Made by a program: the position numbers and the translations under genes
Source of the DNA: Colivivens sp964452915
GTDB lineage: Bacteria > Bacteroidota > Bacteroidia > Bacteroidales > Bacteroidaceae
Length of the DNA stretch: 47,941 nucleotides
Assembly: GCA_964452915.1 (NCBI GenBank)
Contig: CAYVNW010000023.1
Span: forward strand, 1 to 47,941
Direction of reading: 5' to 3'
Part shown: positions 1 to 6,672 of the stretch, piece after piece
Layout: each line of letters opens with the position of its first letter
Numbering within the stretch: the first letter of the stretch is position 1
Notes under the pieces: generated by a model
The model's database searches: none
Told to the model about the DNA's origin: nothing
Seen by the model: the letters and a program-made list of their open reading frames with translations, nothing else

Positions 1-54
1 GTGAAATAAAGACTTTTCATTCTGAGAGTTCACAATATAATGAACAAAGTTATC

Positions 55-92
55 GGGATGCAATCTTTTTAGGGGATTGCATCCCTTTTTTT
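55..92 (+). terminator. Strong intrinsic terminator of an upstream gene
   Basis: An 11-bp perfect stem (55-65 with 75-85, arms GGGATGCAATC and GATTGCATCCC) with a 9-nt loop is followed by seven T (86-92). This is a classic rho-independent terminator on the + strand. It must end a transcript that enters from outside the window, and it insulates the nitrogen operon that follows. Confidence 0.85.
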
Positions 93-386
93 ATGCAGAG
101 TCCGCCGGACTCATCTCTTTATCACTTCGCCTCATGAAGTTACTGTGAGCAGGGAGAGCCTTACAGAGAGACATCAACCCGAGAAATGTCACCGTCCGAC
201 ACATCAGCACACCTTATTATATATATTATCATAATTCATTGAACCATGAAAGTATGAGTCGTAACATGAGTGATACGAATGTTGCATTTGATCGGTTATA
301 GATCGCTAAAACGAGCTTGTTTCTTCTCGTTCTCTTGATTTGAGATAACAAAACATACTTTTATTGATTTTTGATTGCAAATTGTT
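93..386. other. Intergenic stretch without recognised gene
   Basis: No convincing reading frame is visible. The only structure I see is a small hairpin at 98-112 (GAGTCC, 3-nt loop, GGACTC) just after the upstream terminator. The rest is AT-rich sequence leading into the promoter at 387-419. Confidence 0.5.
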
Positions 387-419
387 TTGAGCGTAAACAC
401 AAATCTTTTTACCTTTGCA
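387..419 (+). promoter_or_regulatory. Bacteroidetes-type promoter of the amt operon leader
   Basis: The -33 element TTTTG (387-391) and the -7 element TACCTTTG (412-419) are separated by 20 nt, matching the Bacteroidetes consensus TTTG / TAnnTTTG. Transcription should start a few bases after 419, giving a very short 5' leader before the start codon at 445. Confidence 0.8.
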
Positions 420-444
420 CCGAAAATAAAACAGTGAAAGCAAA

Positions 445-570
445 ATGACGATGACTGTAACATACAACGTCAATTCTCTGAATAATAATCAGCAGAATCA
501 GCAGAACCAGAATAATCAGGTTCTCAATTGTTCGTTGTGTGAGTCTACCAGTCGGATGAGCATACTATAA
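445..570 (+). CDS. Asn/Gln-rich leader peptide (putative attenuator peptide)
   Basis: A 41-codon reading frame starts about 20 nt downstream of a good promoter. By my count the peptide has 10 Asn and 6 Gln; codons 13 to 25 (481-519) are an uninterrupted run of Asn and Gln, with every Gln encoded by CAG. It ends 35 nt before an intrinsic terminator, and the next genes encode a P-II protein and an ammonium channel. This layout (promoter, short ORF rich in the regulated amino acids, terminator, structural genes) is that of ribosome-mediated attenuators such as the trp and his leaders. The inferred role is to sense charged tRNA-Gln and/or tRNA-Asn: stalling at the run would favour readthrough into the operon. 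The function is inferred from layout only; I know no named family for this peptide. Confidence 0.7.
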   Translation: MTMTVTYNVNSLNNNQQNQQNQNNQVLNCSLCESTSRMSIL

Positions 571-605
571 AGAATATAAATAAGATTGACATAATATTGA
601 TTAGA

Positions 606-641
606 AGGGCTGGTTCATTAAGAATCAGCTCTTTCTCTTTT
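606..641 (+). terminator. Attenuator terminator upstream of the nitrogen operon
   Basis: An 11-bp stem (606-616 with 622-632, two G-U wobbles) closes a 5-nt loop ATTAA and is followed by the T-rich tail TTCTCTTTT (633-641). It sits between the leader peptide and the first structural gene. Two upstream segments can pair with its left arm: ACCAGTC at 547-553 with 608-614 (one wobble), lying between the Asn/Gln codons and the stop codon, and GAACCAG at 504-510 with 610-616. Either could act as an antiterminator. A ribosome at the stop codon (568-570) would mask 547-553 and let the terminator form. Confidence 0.7.
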
Positions 642-656
642 ATAGATAGTACAACG

Positions 657-717
657 ACACAAACACAACACAAACACAAAGTAAAACATTTTATTAACAA
701 CACAAACACAAAGTAAA
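657..717 (+). repeat. CA-rich direct repeats in the 5' untranslated region
   Basis: A 21-nt sequence with core ACAACACAAACACAAAG occurs exactly twice, at 665-685 and 697-717, directly before the start codon at 721. Related CA-rich tracts precede the P-II gene (about 1476-1497) and lie upstream of the ammonium channel gene (1865-1891). Such unstructured A/C-rich leaders could promote translation initiation in a phylum that uses Shine-Dalgarno weakly, or bind an RNA regulator. The function is inferred. Confidence 0.6.
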
Positions 718-720
718 TGT

Positions 721-1437
721 ATGGAAAAAGTATTTAAAACAATGATTGTAGCAACATGTTTTGTTGTAGCAGGAACAGCGGAAGCTCAAGACAAAGTAGA
801 GTTGTCAGCGGGTGCGGACATTGTCAGTTCTTACATCTGGAGAGGGCAAGATATGGCAGGAGCTTCAATTCAACCTTCATTGGGAATAGCTTACAAAGGA
901 CTCAGTCTGGCGGCATGGGGTTCGTATGGGCTGACAGACAACGATGATACGAAGGAATTGGATTTTACGCTCTCTTATTCTCTTGGAGGATTTTCGGTAG
1001 GTATAACTGATTACTATTGTATTATGAAAGGTTCAGATTATGCCGACCTGAAGTATTTCATGTATGAAGCACATAAGACGGCACATGTCTTCGAGGCATT
1101 CGTAGGTTACGATTTTGGAGTTGTTTCGGTGTTATGGAACACCAATTTTGCAGGAGCAGACGGTTTGAATGATGATGGCGACAGAGCATATTCGTCATAT
1201 TTCGAGGCATCAGCTCCTTTTAAGTTGGGTGGACTCGACATGAGTTTCACAGCCGGTATTGTTCCATGGGAGACCACATCATACGCAGACGCCACAGGTT
1301 TTGCCGTAACCAATCTTACCTTACGTGGAGAAAAATCCATAAAGATCACTCCAACATTTTCAATTCCCCTTTTCGCCTCAATAACAGCAAATCCAAGTGC
1401 GTCGAAGATGTATTTGACTGCAGGAATATCATTTTAA
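721..1437 (+). CDS. TorF/Gcw_chp-like outer-membrane protein
   Basis: A 238-aa protein with a signal peptide (residues 1-22, ending AEA) and alternating hydrophobic/aromatic strands typical of an outer-membrane beta-barrel. The segment near residues 30-75, with DIVSSYIWRG and a following GLSLAAWGS, resembles the TIGR02001/Gcw_chp group, often annotated as TorF-family putative porin. It is the first structural gene after the leader attenuator and precedes the P-II and ammonium channel genes, so it may let small nitrogen compounds through the outer membrane. That substrate is inference from context. An upstream in-frame ATG is not available because the CA-repeat leader runs up to the start. Confidence 0.65.
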   Translation: MEKVFKTMIVATCFVVAGTAEAQDKVELSAGADIVSSYIWRGQDMAGASIQPSLGIAYKGLSLAAWGSYGLTDNDDTKELDFTLSYSLGGFSVGITDYYCIMKGSDYADLKYFMYEAHKTAHVFEAFVGYDFGVVSVLWNTNFAGADGLNDDGDRAYSSYFEASAPFKLGGLDMSFTAGIVPWETTSYADATGFAVTNLTLRGEKSIKITPTFSIPLFASITANPSASKMYLTAGISF

Positions 1438-1497
1438 AAAATTCGTCTGGCACAAAATAAAACACTTTATATTATAAACACAAAACACAAACACACA

Positions 1498-1845
1498 ATG
1501 AAAAAAATTGAAGCAATTATTCGTAAGACACGGTTTGATGAGGTTAAAGAAGCCTTGTTGGCTGCCGACATTAACTGGTTCTCCTATTCCGAAGTGAAGG
1601 CAGTGGGTCACGACCGTGAGGACAGAATCTACAGAGGTGTGATGTACAGCACTGAGATTATTGCCCGCATTGAAATCAAAATCGTATGCCGTGATCAGTT
1701 CGTCCAACCGGCAATAGACGCAATTATGAGCAATGCTCATACAGGTGAGGTCGGTGACGGCAGAATCTTCGTAAGTCAGATTGAGGATACGTACTCGATC
1801 CGTACAGGCGAACATGGCGATACCGTGCTTGCCGACCGGAAGTAA
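1498..1845 (+). CDS. glnK: P-II family nitrogen regulator
   Basis: This 115-aa protein matches the P-II fold over its full length. P-II trimers bind ATP/ADP and 2-oxoglutarate and block ammonium channels when nitrogen is plentiful. Visible landmarks are the N-terminal MKKIEAIIR strand, a T-loop with YRG and a tyrosine at residue 50 that aligns with the uridylylated Tyr51 of Escherichia coli GlnB/GlnK, the B-loop TGEVGDGRIFV, and the C-terminal IRTGE. The gene lies directly upstream of the channel gene, the usual glnK-amt order, so the product probably docks on that channel. The T-loop between residues 37 and 50 differs from the proteobacterial sequence. I cannot tell from sequence whether the tyrosine is modified in this organism. 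Confidence 0.92.
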   Translation: MKKIEAIIRKTRFDEVKEALLAADINWFSYSEVKAVGHDREDRIYRGVMYSTEIIARIEIKIVCRDQFVQPAIDAIMSNAHTGEVGDGRIFVSQIEDTYSIRTGEHGDTVLADRK

Positions 1846-1864
1846 GCTCTATAATTAAACAAAT

Positions 1865-1958
1865 AACAACACAAACACAAAACACAAACACGAAGCCTCA
1901 CTCCGAGTTCTCTTGGATGTAGACAACTGTACCAGGCCGACATATCTGGGGTGGGGCT
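1865..1958 (+). promoter_or_regulatory. Structured intergenic element before the ammonium channel gene
   Basis: A CA-rich tract (1865-1891) is followed by a long-range stem in which 1894-1904 (AGCCTCACTCC) pairs with 1948-1958 (GGGGTGGGGCT) over 11 bp with two G-U wobbles. An inner CTTGG/CCAGG pairing is possible. The structure ends 15 nt before the ATG at 1974 and is not followed directly by a T-run, so it may affect translation or mRNA stability between the P-II and channel genes. It resembles no riboswitch class that I recognise. Confidence 0.45.
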
Positions 1959-1973
1959 AAAAACATTATTTTT

Positions 1974-3203
1974 ATGGAAGATTTCGTATCAACAATTAGC
2001 GGTCTTGATACCGCGTGGGTGGTAATAGCAGCGATGTTGGTGTTCTTTATGCAACCAGGTTTCGCACTTGTAGAAGCAGGATTTACACGTTCAAAGAACA
2101 CTGCAAACATATTGATGAAGAACTTCGTGGACTACATAATCGGTACGGTCCTGTTCTGGTTCATCGGTTTCGGTCTGATGCATGGGGTAGGCAATGGCTT
2201 TATTGGTGAAATCCATTTGTTCGACTATACTTTCTATCCCGACACAAACATTCCAAAAGAATGTACATTGATATTTCAAACAGTATTCTGCGCTACAGCG
2301 GCAACAATTGTTTCGGGAGCAATGGCTGAACGTACAAAGTTCTCCATGTATGTAATATTCTCAATTGCGGTCTCAATATTCATCTATCCGATCGAAGGCC
2401 ACTGGGCTTGGGGCGGTGGCTGGCTGAGCGACTTAGGTTTTCACGACTTTGCGGGTTCAACTGTAGTGCATTCATGTGGCGGCTTTATAGGTCTTGCAGG
2501 CGCATTGCTTCTCGGTCCGCGTATAGGTAAATATACTAAGAGTGGAAAGTCGGTTGCCATACCAGGACACAACCTTGCATACGGTGCTCTTGGAGTGTTC
2601 ATCCTTTGGTTCGGATGGTTTGGTTTCAACCCTGGTTCACAACTTGGTGCAGAAGGAGTTGAGAACGCAAGAGCCATTTCACATGTCATGTGTACAACAA
2701 ACATGGCAGCTGCCACAGGTGGAATTGCCGCAATGATAACCACATGGATTGTTTATGGAAAACCGTCTCTCTCTCTTGTGTGCAATGGTATCTTGGCAGG
2801 TTTGGTTGGTATTACGGCAGGCTGTGATATGGTGTCGATTGCGGGCAGCGCATGGATCGGTGCTATTTGTGGCGTCATAATGGTTGGTTCAGTTGCTTTG
2901 CTTGACAAAGTATTGAAGATTGATGATCCTGTAGGTGCTGTATCAGTACATGGAGTATGTGGATTTACCGGAACCATCCTTACAGGTTTGTTCGCAGTAG
3001 ACGGAGGTTTATTCTATGGTGGTGGATTGCACTTCCTCGGAGTTGAGGCTCTCGGAGTTACATGTGTAAGCGCATGGGCGTTTGGTATTGGATTCTTGCT
3101 TTTCTGGACATTGAAGAAAATATTTGGAATCCGCGTGTCTCCACGTGTTGAGGAAGAAGGACTTGACATCTACGAGCACGGAGAAACGGCATACAACAAC
3201 TAA
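1974..3203 (+). CDS. amtB: Ammonium channel/transporter
   Basis: A 409-aa Amt/MEP/Rh-family inner-membrane channel that conducts ammonia/ammonium. About eleven hydrophobic helices are apparent. The signature near residues 26-45 (MQPGFALVEAGFTRSKNT) and the twin pore histidines, H166 in VVHSCGG and H326 in SVHGVCG, correspond to E. coli AmtB His168 and His318. The start is the ATG at 1974: the N-terminus fits the first helix without a long extension. The gene is the last of the operon with the TorF-like and P-II genes, and its activity should be gated by the P-II protein. Upstream lies a structured RNA element (1894-1958). Confidence 0.93.
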   Translation: MEDFVSTISGLDTAWVVIAAMLVFFMQPGFALVEAGFTRSKNTANILMKNFVDYIIGTVLFWFIGFGLMHGVGNGFIGEIHLFDYTFYPDTNIPKECTLIFQTVFCATAATIVSGAMAERTKFSMYVIFSIAVSIFIYPIEGHWAWGGGWLSDLGFHDFAGSTVVHSCGGFIGLAGALLLGPRIGKYTKSGKSVAIPGHNLAYGALGVFILWFGWFGFNPGSQLGAEGVENARAISHVMCTTNMAAATGGIAAMITTWIVYGKPSLSLVCNGILAGLVGITAGCDMVSIAGSAWIGAICGVIMVGSVALLDKVLKIDDPVGAVSVHGVCGFTGTILTGLFAVDGGLFYGGGLHFLGVEALGVTCVSAWAFGIGFLLFWTLKKIFGIRVSPRVEEEGLDIYEHGETAYNN

Positions 3204-3559
3204 TAAGGCACTAATGATGATTTGATTAAATAGAACTCATAATTTTATTATATACAGAGTCTATATATAACATTTTTGTTATGGGTGGTACAGACTGCGA
3301 GGTTAGTACCACCTTACTTTGTCGGTTAGTGGGTGATGGCACATAATATTCTCTTCCATAGTACAATGGCATAGCACTGCCTTAATTTGGGCAATAGTCT
3401 CATGAAGTTTTGTGTATAACTTCATGAAGTTTTGGATATCATCTTATAGGGTGTTGGTAAGATTAAATAGATTCCGGCCTGAGACCATATCAAATTAATG
3501 TTGAGGCTGAATCAAGTTAATTGTTTTCCCATAAAGGTAATTCCTTTCTCGAAACAGAA
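3204..3559. other. Intergenic region with a hairpin after amtB
   Basis: No gene is seen. An 8-bp perfect stem GGTGGTAC/GTACCACC (3284-3291 with 3306-3313, 14-nt loop) lies about 80 nt after the amtB stop and may help end that transcript, although its 3' tail is only moderately T-rich. A 13-nt sequence TCATGAAGTTTTG is repeated at 3400-3412 and 3422-3434, with no evident function. Confidence 0.45.
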
Positions 3560-3589
3560 AGCCCGAAGTCCTATATTGGGCTTCGGGCT
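3560..3589 (-). terminator. Intrinsic terminator of the aldo/keto reductase operon
   Basis: AGCCCGAAGTCC (3560-3571) pairs with GGGCTTCGGGCT (3578-3589) over 12 bp around a 6-nt loop. Read on the - strand the stem is followed by a T-rich tail (TTCTGTTTC). It lies 31 nt downstream of the - strand aldo/keto reductase gene. Confidence 0.8.
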
Positions 3590-3620
3590 AATTCTTATGT
3601 TTGCCATGCAGCAATAATAA

Positions 3621-4463
3621 TTATTTATATGTGTCAGCAAGCCTCTTGATGAACTTCGGGTCATCGAAGTTGACAGTACCGTGGTCTGCCTCATTGAGGA
3701 AGGCAATCTGTTTCATGTCGTCATCAGAAAGCTTAAAGTCGAACACGTCGAGATTTTGTGCCATACGTTCCTTATGAGTAGATTTTGGTATGACTATTAT
3801 GTTGCGTTGTATAAGCCAGCGCAGAGCTACTTGAGCGACGCTCTTATTGTATTTAGCACCTATCTCGTTGAGCAATGGATTAGTAAAGAAGTCTTTACGT
3901 CCCTGGGTGAGCGGACTCCATGCCATGAGTTGAGTGCCGTATGGTTTCAAGAATTCCTGCATTTCCTGTTGCTGGTTAAATACATTAGTCTGAAGTTGCA
4001 ATACAGCCGGTGTAACTTCATTATAGGCCACGAGGTCGGTGAAGCGACCTGCCTCGAAGTTGCTCAGTCCGATTGCACGCACCTTACCTTGCTTCAGAGC
4101 CTTCTCCATGGCGCGGTATGTACCATAGTAGTCATTATAATGCTGGTGTATGAGCAAAAGATCTATGTAGTCTGTCTTTAGTTTGCGTAAACTTTCTTCG
4201 ATACTTGCCATTGCCTTCTCTTCACCTGCGTTAGTGATCCATATTTTTGTGGTTAAGAACAGGTTGTCACGGTTCACGCCATTGTTCTTGATTCCTTCGC
4301 CCACACCTTCCTCATTATAATAAGCTTGTGCAGTGTCGATAGAGCGGTATCCAACACTGATGGCGTCGGTCACACACCGTGCAGCCTCCTGTGGGTCAAC
4401 TTGAAATACTCCGTAGCCAATAACCGGCATCTCAACCCCATTGTTTAATTTTATCGTTTCCAT
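3621..4463 (-). CDS. Aldo/keto reductase (second gene of pair)
   Basis: A 280-aa cytoplasmic NADPH-dependent oxidoreductase of the AKR TIM-barrel family, reducing aldehydes or ketones. The full catalytic tetrad is visible: D43 (SIDTAQAY), Y48, K73 (TTKIW) and H106 (LLLIH). The NADPH-binding IPKS...R segment (VIPKSTHKERM) is near residues 225-240. Its length is normal for AKR. It begins 24 nt after the stop of a second, similar reductase on the same strand, so the two probably form an operon that arose by tandem duplication. A terminator follows at 3560-3589. The substrate cannot be told; 2,5-diketo-gluconate reductase is a common but unreliable label for such genes. Confidence 0.88.
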   Translation of the reverse strand: METIKLNNGVEMPVIGYGVFQVDPQEAARCVTDAISVGYRSIDTAQAYYNEEGVGEGIKNNGVNRDNLFLTTKIWITNAGEEKAMASIEESLRKLKTDYIDLLLIHQHYNDYYGTYRAMEKALKQGKVRAIGLSNFEAGRFTDLVAYNEVTPAVLQLQTNVFNQQQEMQEFLKPYGTQLMAWSPLTQGRKDFFTNPLLNEIGAKYNKSVAQVALRWLIQRNIIVIPKSTHKERMAQNLDVFDFKLSDDDMKQIAFLNEADHGTVNFDDPKFIKRLADTYK

Positions 4464-4487
4464 TATTCTTTATTGTTTTGTGATAAC

Positions 4488-5339
4488 TTAACCATGAATT
4501 TTAACCTTGCCGATAGACAGAGCCATATAAGGATCCATCTCGTCGTAGATGGTACTTATCTTTGTGTCGAGCGACTTGATGGCTGCCATATCCTCATCAT
4601 CAAGCGTAAAGTCGAAGATATTGAGATTCTCTTTCATGCGTTCCTTGTGGACACTCTTAGGAATTACGATCACACCACGCTGATTGAGCCAGCGAAGTTG
4701 TACTTGTCCTGTCGTCTTATGATGTTTGTCGGCAATCTGCTTAAGTACGGCATTGGTGAACACGTGGTTGTTACCCTCGGCGAACGGTGCCCATGCTTCG
4801 TGCTGAATACCTTGCTTTGCCATGAACTCGGCCTCGTTCCACTTCTGATTCCAAACATTGGTCTCAATCTGGTTGACAGCGGGTTTTATCTCGTTACAGT
4901 TAAACAAGTCGGCGAGACGCTCGTTCCAAAAACTTGTAACGCCAATGGCACGTATCCGTCCTTCTTTATACAACCGTTCCATTGCTCTCCAAGCACCATA
5001 ATAATCGTTGTACGGCTTGTGCATAAGATAAAGGTCAAGATAATCGAGTCCGAGTTTCTTCATCGACACATCGAAAGCCTTCAGAGTGTTATCATATCCA
5101 TAATCCTGTACCCACAGTTTTGTGGTTACGAAAATATCCTCACGTTTCAGTCCGCTTTTCTTGATAGCTTTGCCAACAGCTTCTTCATTCATGTAGGCGG
5201 CAGCTGTGTCGATCATGCGGTAACCGACCTCAAGAGCATCGCTGGCAGCCTGCTCGCAGACCTTCTGGTCTGGTACTTGAAATACACCGAATCCTATGGC
5301 CGGCATTTCAACTCCGTTGTTTAATGTTATTTTTTTCAT
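4488..5339 (-). CDS. Aldo/keto reductase (first gene of pair)
   Basis: A 283-aa AKR-family reductase with the catalytic tetrad D44 (MIDTAAAY), Y49, K74 (TTKLW) and H107 (YLMH), and the cofactor segment VIPKSVHKERM. It shares the N-terminal NNGVEMP-IG-GVFQV pattern with the adjacent downstream reductase, which supports a tandem duplication. It is transcribed divergently from the AraC-type regulator that starts at 5580, and a TATCTTTG box lies about 115 nt upstream at 5454-5461. The regulator is therefore a likely controller of this pair. The specific substrate is unknown. Confidence 0.88.
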   Translation of the reverse strand: MKKITLNNGVEMPAIGFGVFQVPDQKVCEQAASDALEVGYRMIDTAAAYMNEEAVGKAIKKSGLKREDIFVTTKLWVQDYGYDNTLKAFDVSMKKLGLDYLDLYLMHKPYNDYYGAWRAMERLYKEGRIRAIGVTSFWNERLADLFNCNEIKPAVNQIETNVWNQKWNEAEFMAKQGIQHEAWAPFAEGNNHVFTNAVLKQIADKHHKTTGQVQLRWLNQRGVIVIPKSVHKERMKENLNIFDFTLDDEDMAAIKSLDTKISTIYDEMDPYMALSIGKVKIHG

Positions 5340-5453
5340 AGATTTCCTTTTAATAAATAACCATTCTTTTTATTACGTGCCCAAACGACGGTGCAGACAA
5401 ATTCCTAAAAACTCAGTGAACATGCCGGCACCACCTGCCTTCGAACGACGCTG

Positions 5454-5461
5454 CAAAGATA
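5454..5461 (-). promoter_or_regulatory. -7 box for the aldo/keto reductase operon
   Basis: On the - strand these bases read TATCTTTG, a match to TAnnTTTG. No clear TTTG -33 element is seen at the usual distance, which would fit a promoter needing an activator such as the divergent AraC-type protein. Confidence 0.5.
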
Positions 5462-5549
5462 TGGCAACTTTTTTGTATGTCTGATACGATTTTGGGATGG
5501 ATTTATGCACTTTTTGCGGTTTATGCCGTGTGCTACCATAAAAAATTTC

Positions 5550-5557
5550 TATATTTG
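5550..5557 (+). promoter_or_regulatory. -7 box for the AraC-type regulator gene
   Basis: TATATTTG matches the Bacteroidetes -7 element and ends 22 nt before the regulator start codon at 5580. The -33 element is weak. Confidence 0.5.
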
Positions 5558-5579
5558 CATATACTAATCCCCATGAATT

Positions 5580-6407
5580 ATGAACGTACATGAAGACTTC
5601 TTTTTTACCACAGACTTGAAGATAGCTTGTTCTGAGAGGTTTGCAGATTTTTGCCTGCATATCGTGTGCTTGAACGGCTCCGCACGTTTCGAGATAGGCG
5701 ACAATCTATACAACATGATTGGTGGTGAGATCATGATAAAGTCAACAGCAAAACCTGTGTCGAACCTGGTTTGCTCCGATGACTTGCAAATAGACGCGTT
5801 GCTCATTTCGCAGGACTACCTTACGCAAAACCAACCGGAAAGCGATTATAAGGCGGCGGGCTATTTGTCAACGTTGGAAAAACCAATATTTTCGGTCGGC
5901 AGTGAAGACATTTGTCAGATACAGCACGACTTCACTGAAATCCGTTTACGTTTAGAACAATTGTACAACAATTTTTCTGACGAGATTCTGCACCGTGAAG
6001 TCGACATCATGATTTTTGATTTTTATGACATGCATTCCCGCCATGTGGATATAAAGGTAGAGGGAAAGGAAAGGGCATCAGACATTCTCGGTCGATTTAT
6101 CGTATTGCTGCAGAAAGGGCTGTACAAAGAAAACCGGCGTGTGGATTACTATGCCTCCCTGCTTTTCTTGTCACCCAAGTATCTTAGTGAGGCTTGTGTC
6201 GATGCAAGCGGACATAACGCAAGCTATTGGATCGACCGATATACAGTGGCGGCAATATCCCAGGAACTGCTTGAGACGAGAAAAACACTGCAAGAGATTT
6301 CGGATGAATTCCACTTTTCAAGTGTCTCATACTTTAGTCGTTATGCTAAAGTACATCTTGGCATATCACCTTCGTTATATAGAAAAAAACGACAGCACAA
6401 GAAGTGA
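5580..6407 (+). CDS. AraC-family transcriptional regulator
   Basis: A 275-aa protein with an N-terminal cupin-like sensing region (about residues 1-150) and a C-terminal AraC/XylS double helix-turn-helix DNA-binding domain (about 175-275). The second helix-turn-helix shows the hallmark pattern EISDEFHFSSVSYFSRYAK followed by LGISPSLYRKK. Its gene is divergent from the two aldo/keto reductases with 240 nt between start codons, the usual arrangement for a regulator and its target operon. It probably activates those reductases in response to a small ligand; the ligand is unknown. The C-terminal lysine/arginine-rich tail is typical of these proteins. Confidence 0.88.
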   Translation: MNVHEDFFFTTDLKIACSERFADFCLHIVCLNGSARFEIGDNLYNMIGGEIMIKSTAKPVSNLVCSDDLQIDALLISQDYLTQNQPESDYKAAGYLSTLEKPIFSVGSEDICQIQHDFTEIRLRLEQLYNNFSDEILHREVDIMIFDFYDMHSRHVDIKVEGKERASDILGRFIVLLQKGLYKENRRVDYYASLLFLSPKYLSEACVDASGHNASYWIDRYTVAAISQELLETRKTLQEISDEFHFSSVSYFSRYAKVHLGISPSLYRKKRQHKK

Positions 6408-6624
6408 TGGGGGGGAAGGTGATGACGACTTCCATTACAGTCATCCCGCGGACTATAGAGATAAGAGTAGCCTCATAGCATTGTACGTCATGAGTCTGTC
6501 GGACCCATGGTGCGATGGCCGCGGATGTGAAGCGAATATATGCAAATTGTGGAATTATGTTGCTATAGGCATTGCTTTGAATACTTTTTCGACATGTGGG
6601 TGTGTCTACCTTATTTTTTTTTCC

Positions 6625-6632
6625 TATCTTTG
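6625..6632 (+). promoter_or_regulatory. -7 box upstream of the DUF1846 gene
   Basis: TATCTTTG follows a T-rich tract and lies 40 nt before the start codon at 6673. The upstream -33 element is poor. The remaining 6408-6624 region shows no gene. Confidence 0.5.
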
Positions 6633-6672
6633 TATTCCGTATCGAAGTTTACATAATTATATAGTATAGACA

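Noticed and set aside
504..510. GAACCAG in the leader ORF as the main antiterminator strand (pairs with 610-616)
   Set aside because: It lies within the Asn/Gln codons and would be covered by a stalled ribosome in most stall positions, so 547-553 is the better candidate; it could matter only for stalls at the first Asn codons.
1429..1815. A 128-codon - strand frame across the P-II gene
   Set aside because: The + strand P-II protein matches its family over its full length; the antisense product looks random and Cys-rich.
3400..3434. Repeat TCATGAAGTTTTG after amtB as a CRISPR or regulatory repeat
   Set aside because: Only two short copies 22 nt apart, with no structure or further copies nearby; treated as minor background.
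3681..4181. A 166-codon + strand open frame opposite the second aldo/keto reductase
   Set aside because: It lies wholly inside a well-supported gene on the other strand and shows no family features.
4473..5324. A 283-codon + strand open frame opposite the first aldo/keto reductase
   Set aside because: It mirrors the reductase gene almost exactly, lacks any recognisable domain, and the reductase has its full catalytic tetrad. It is an antisense shadow.
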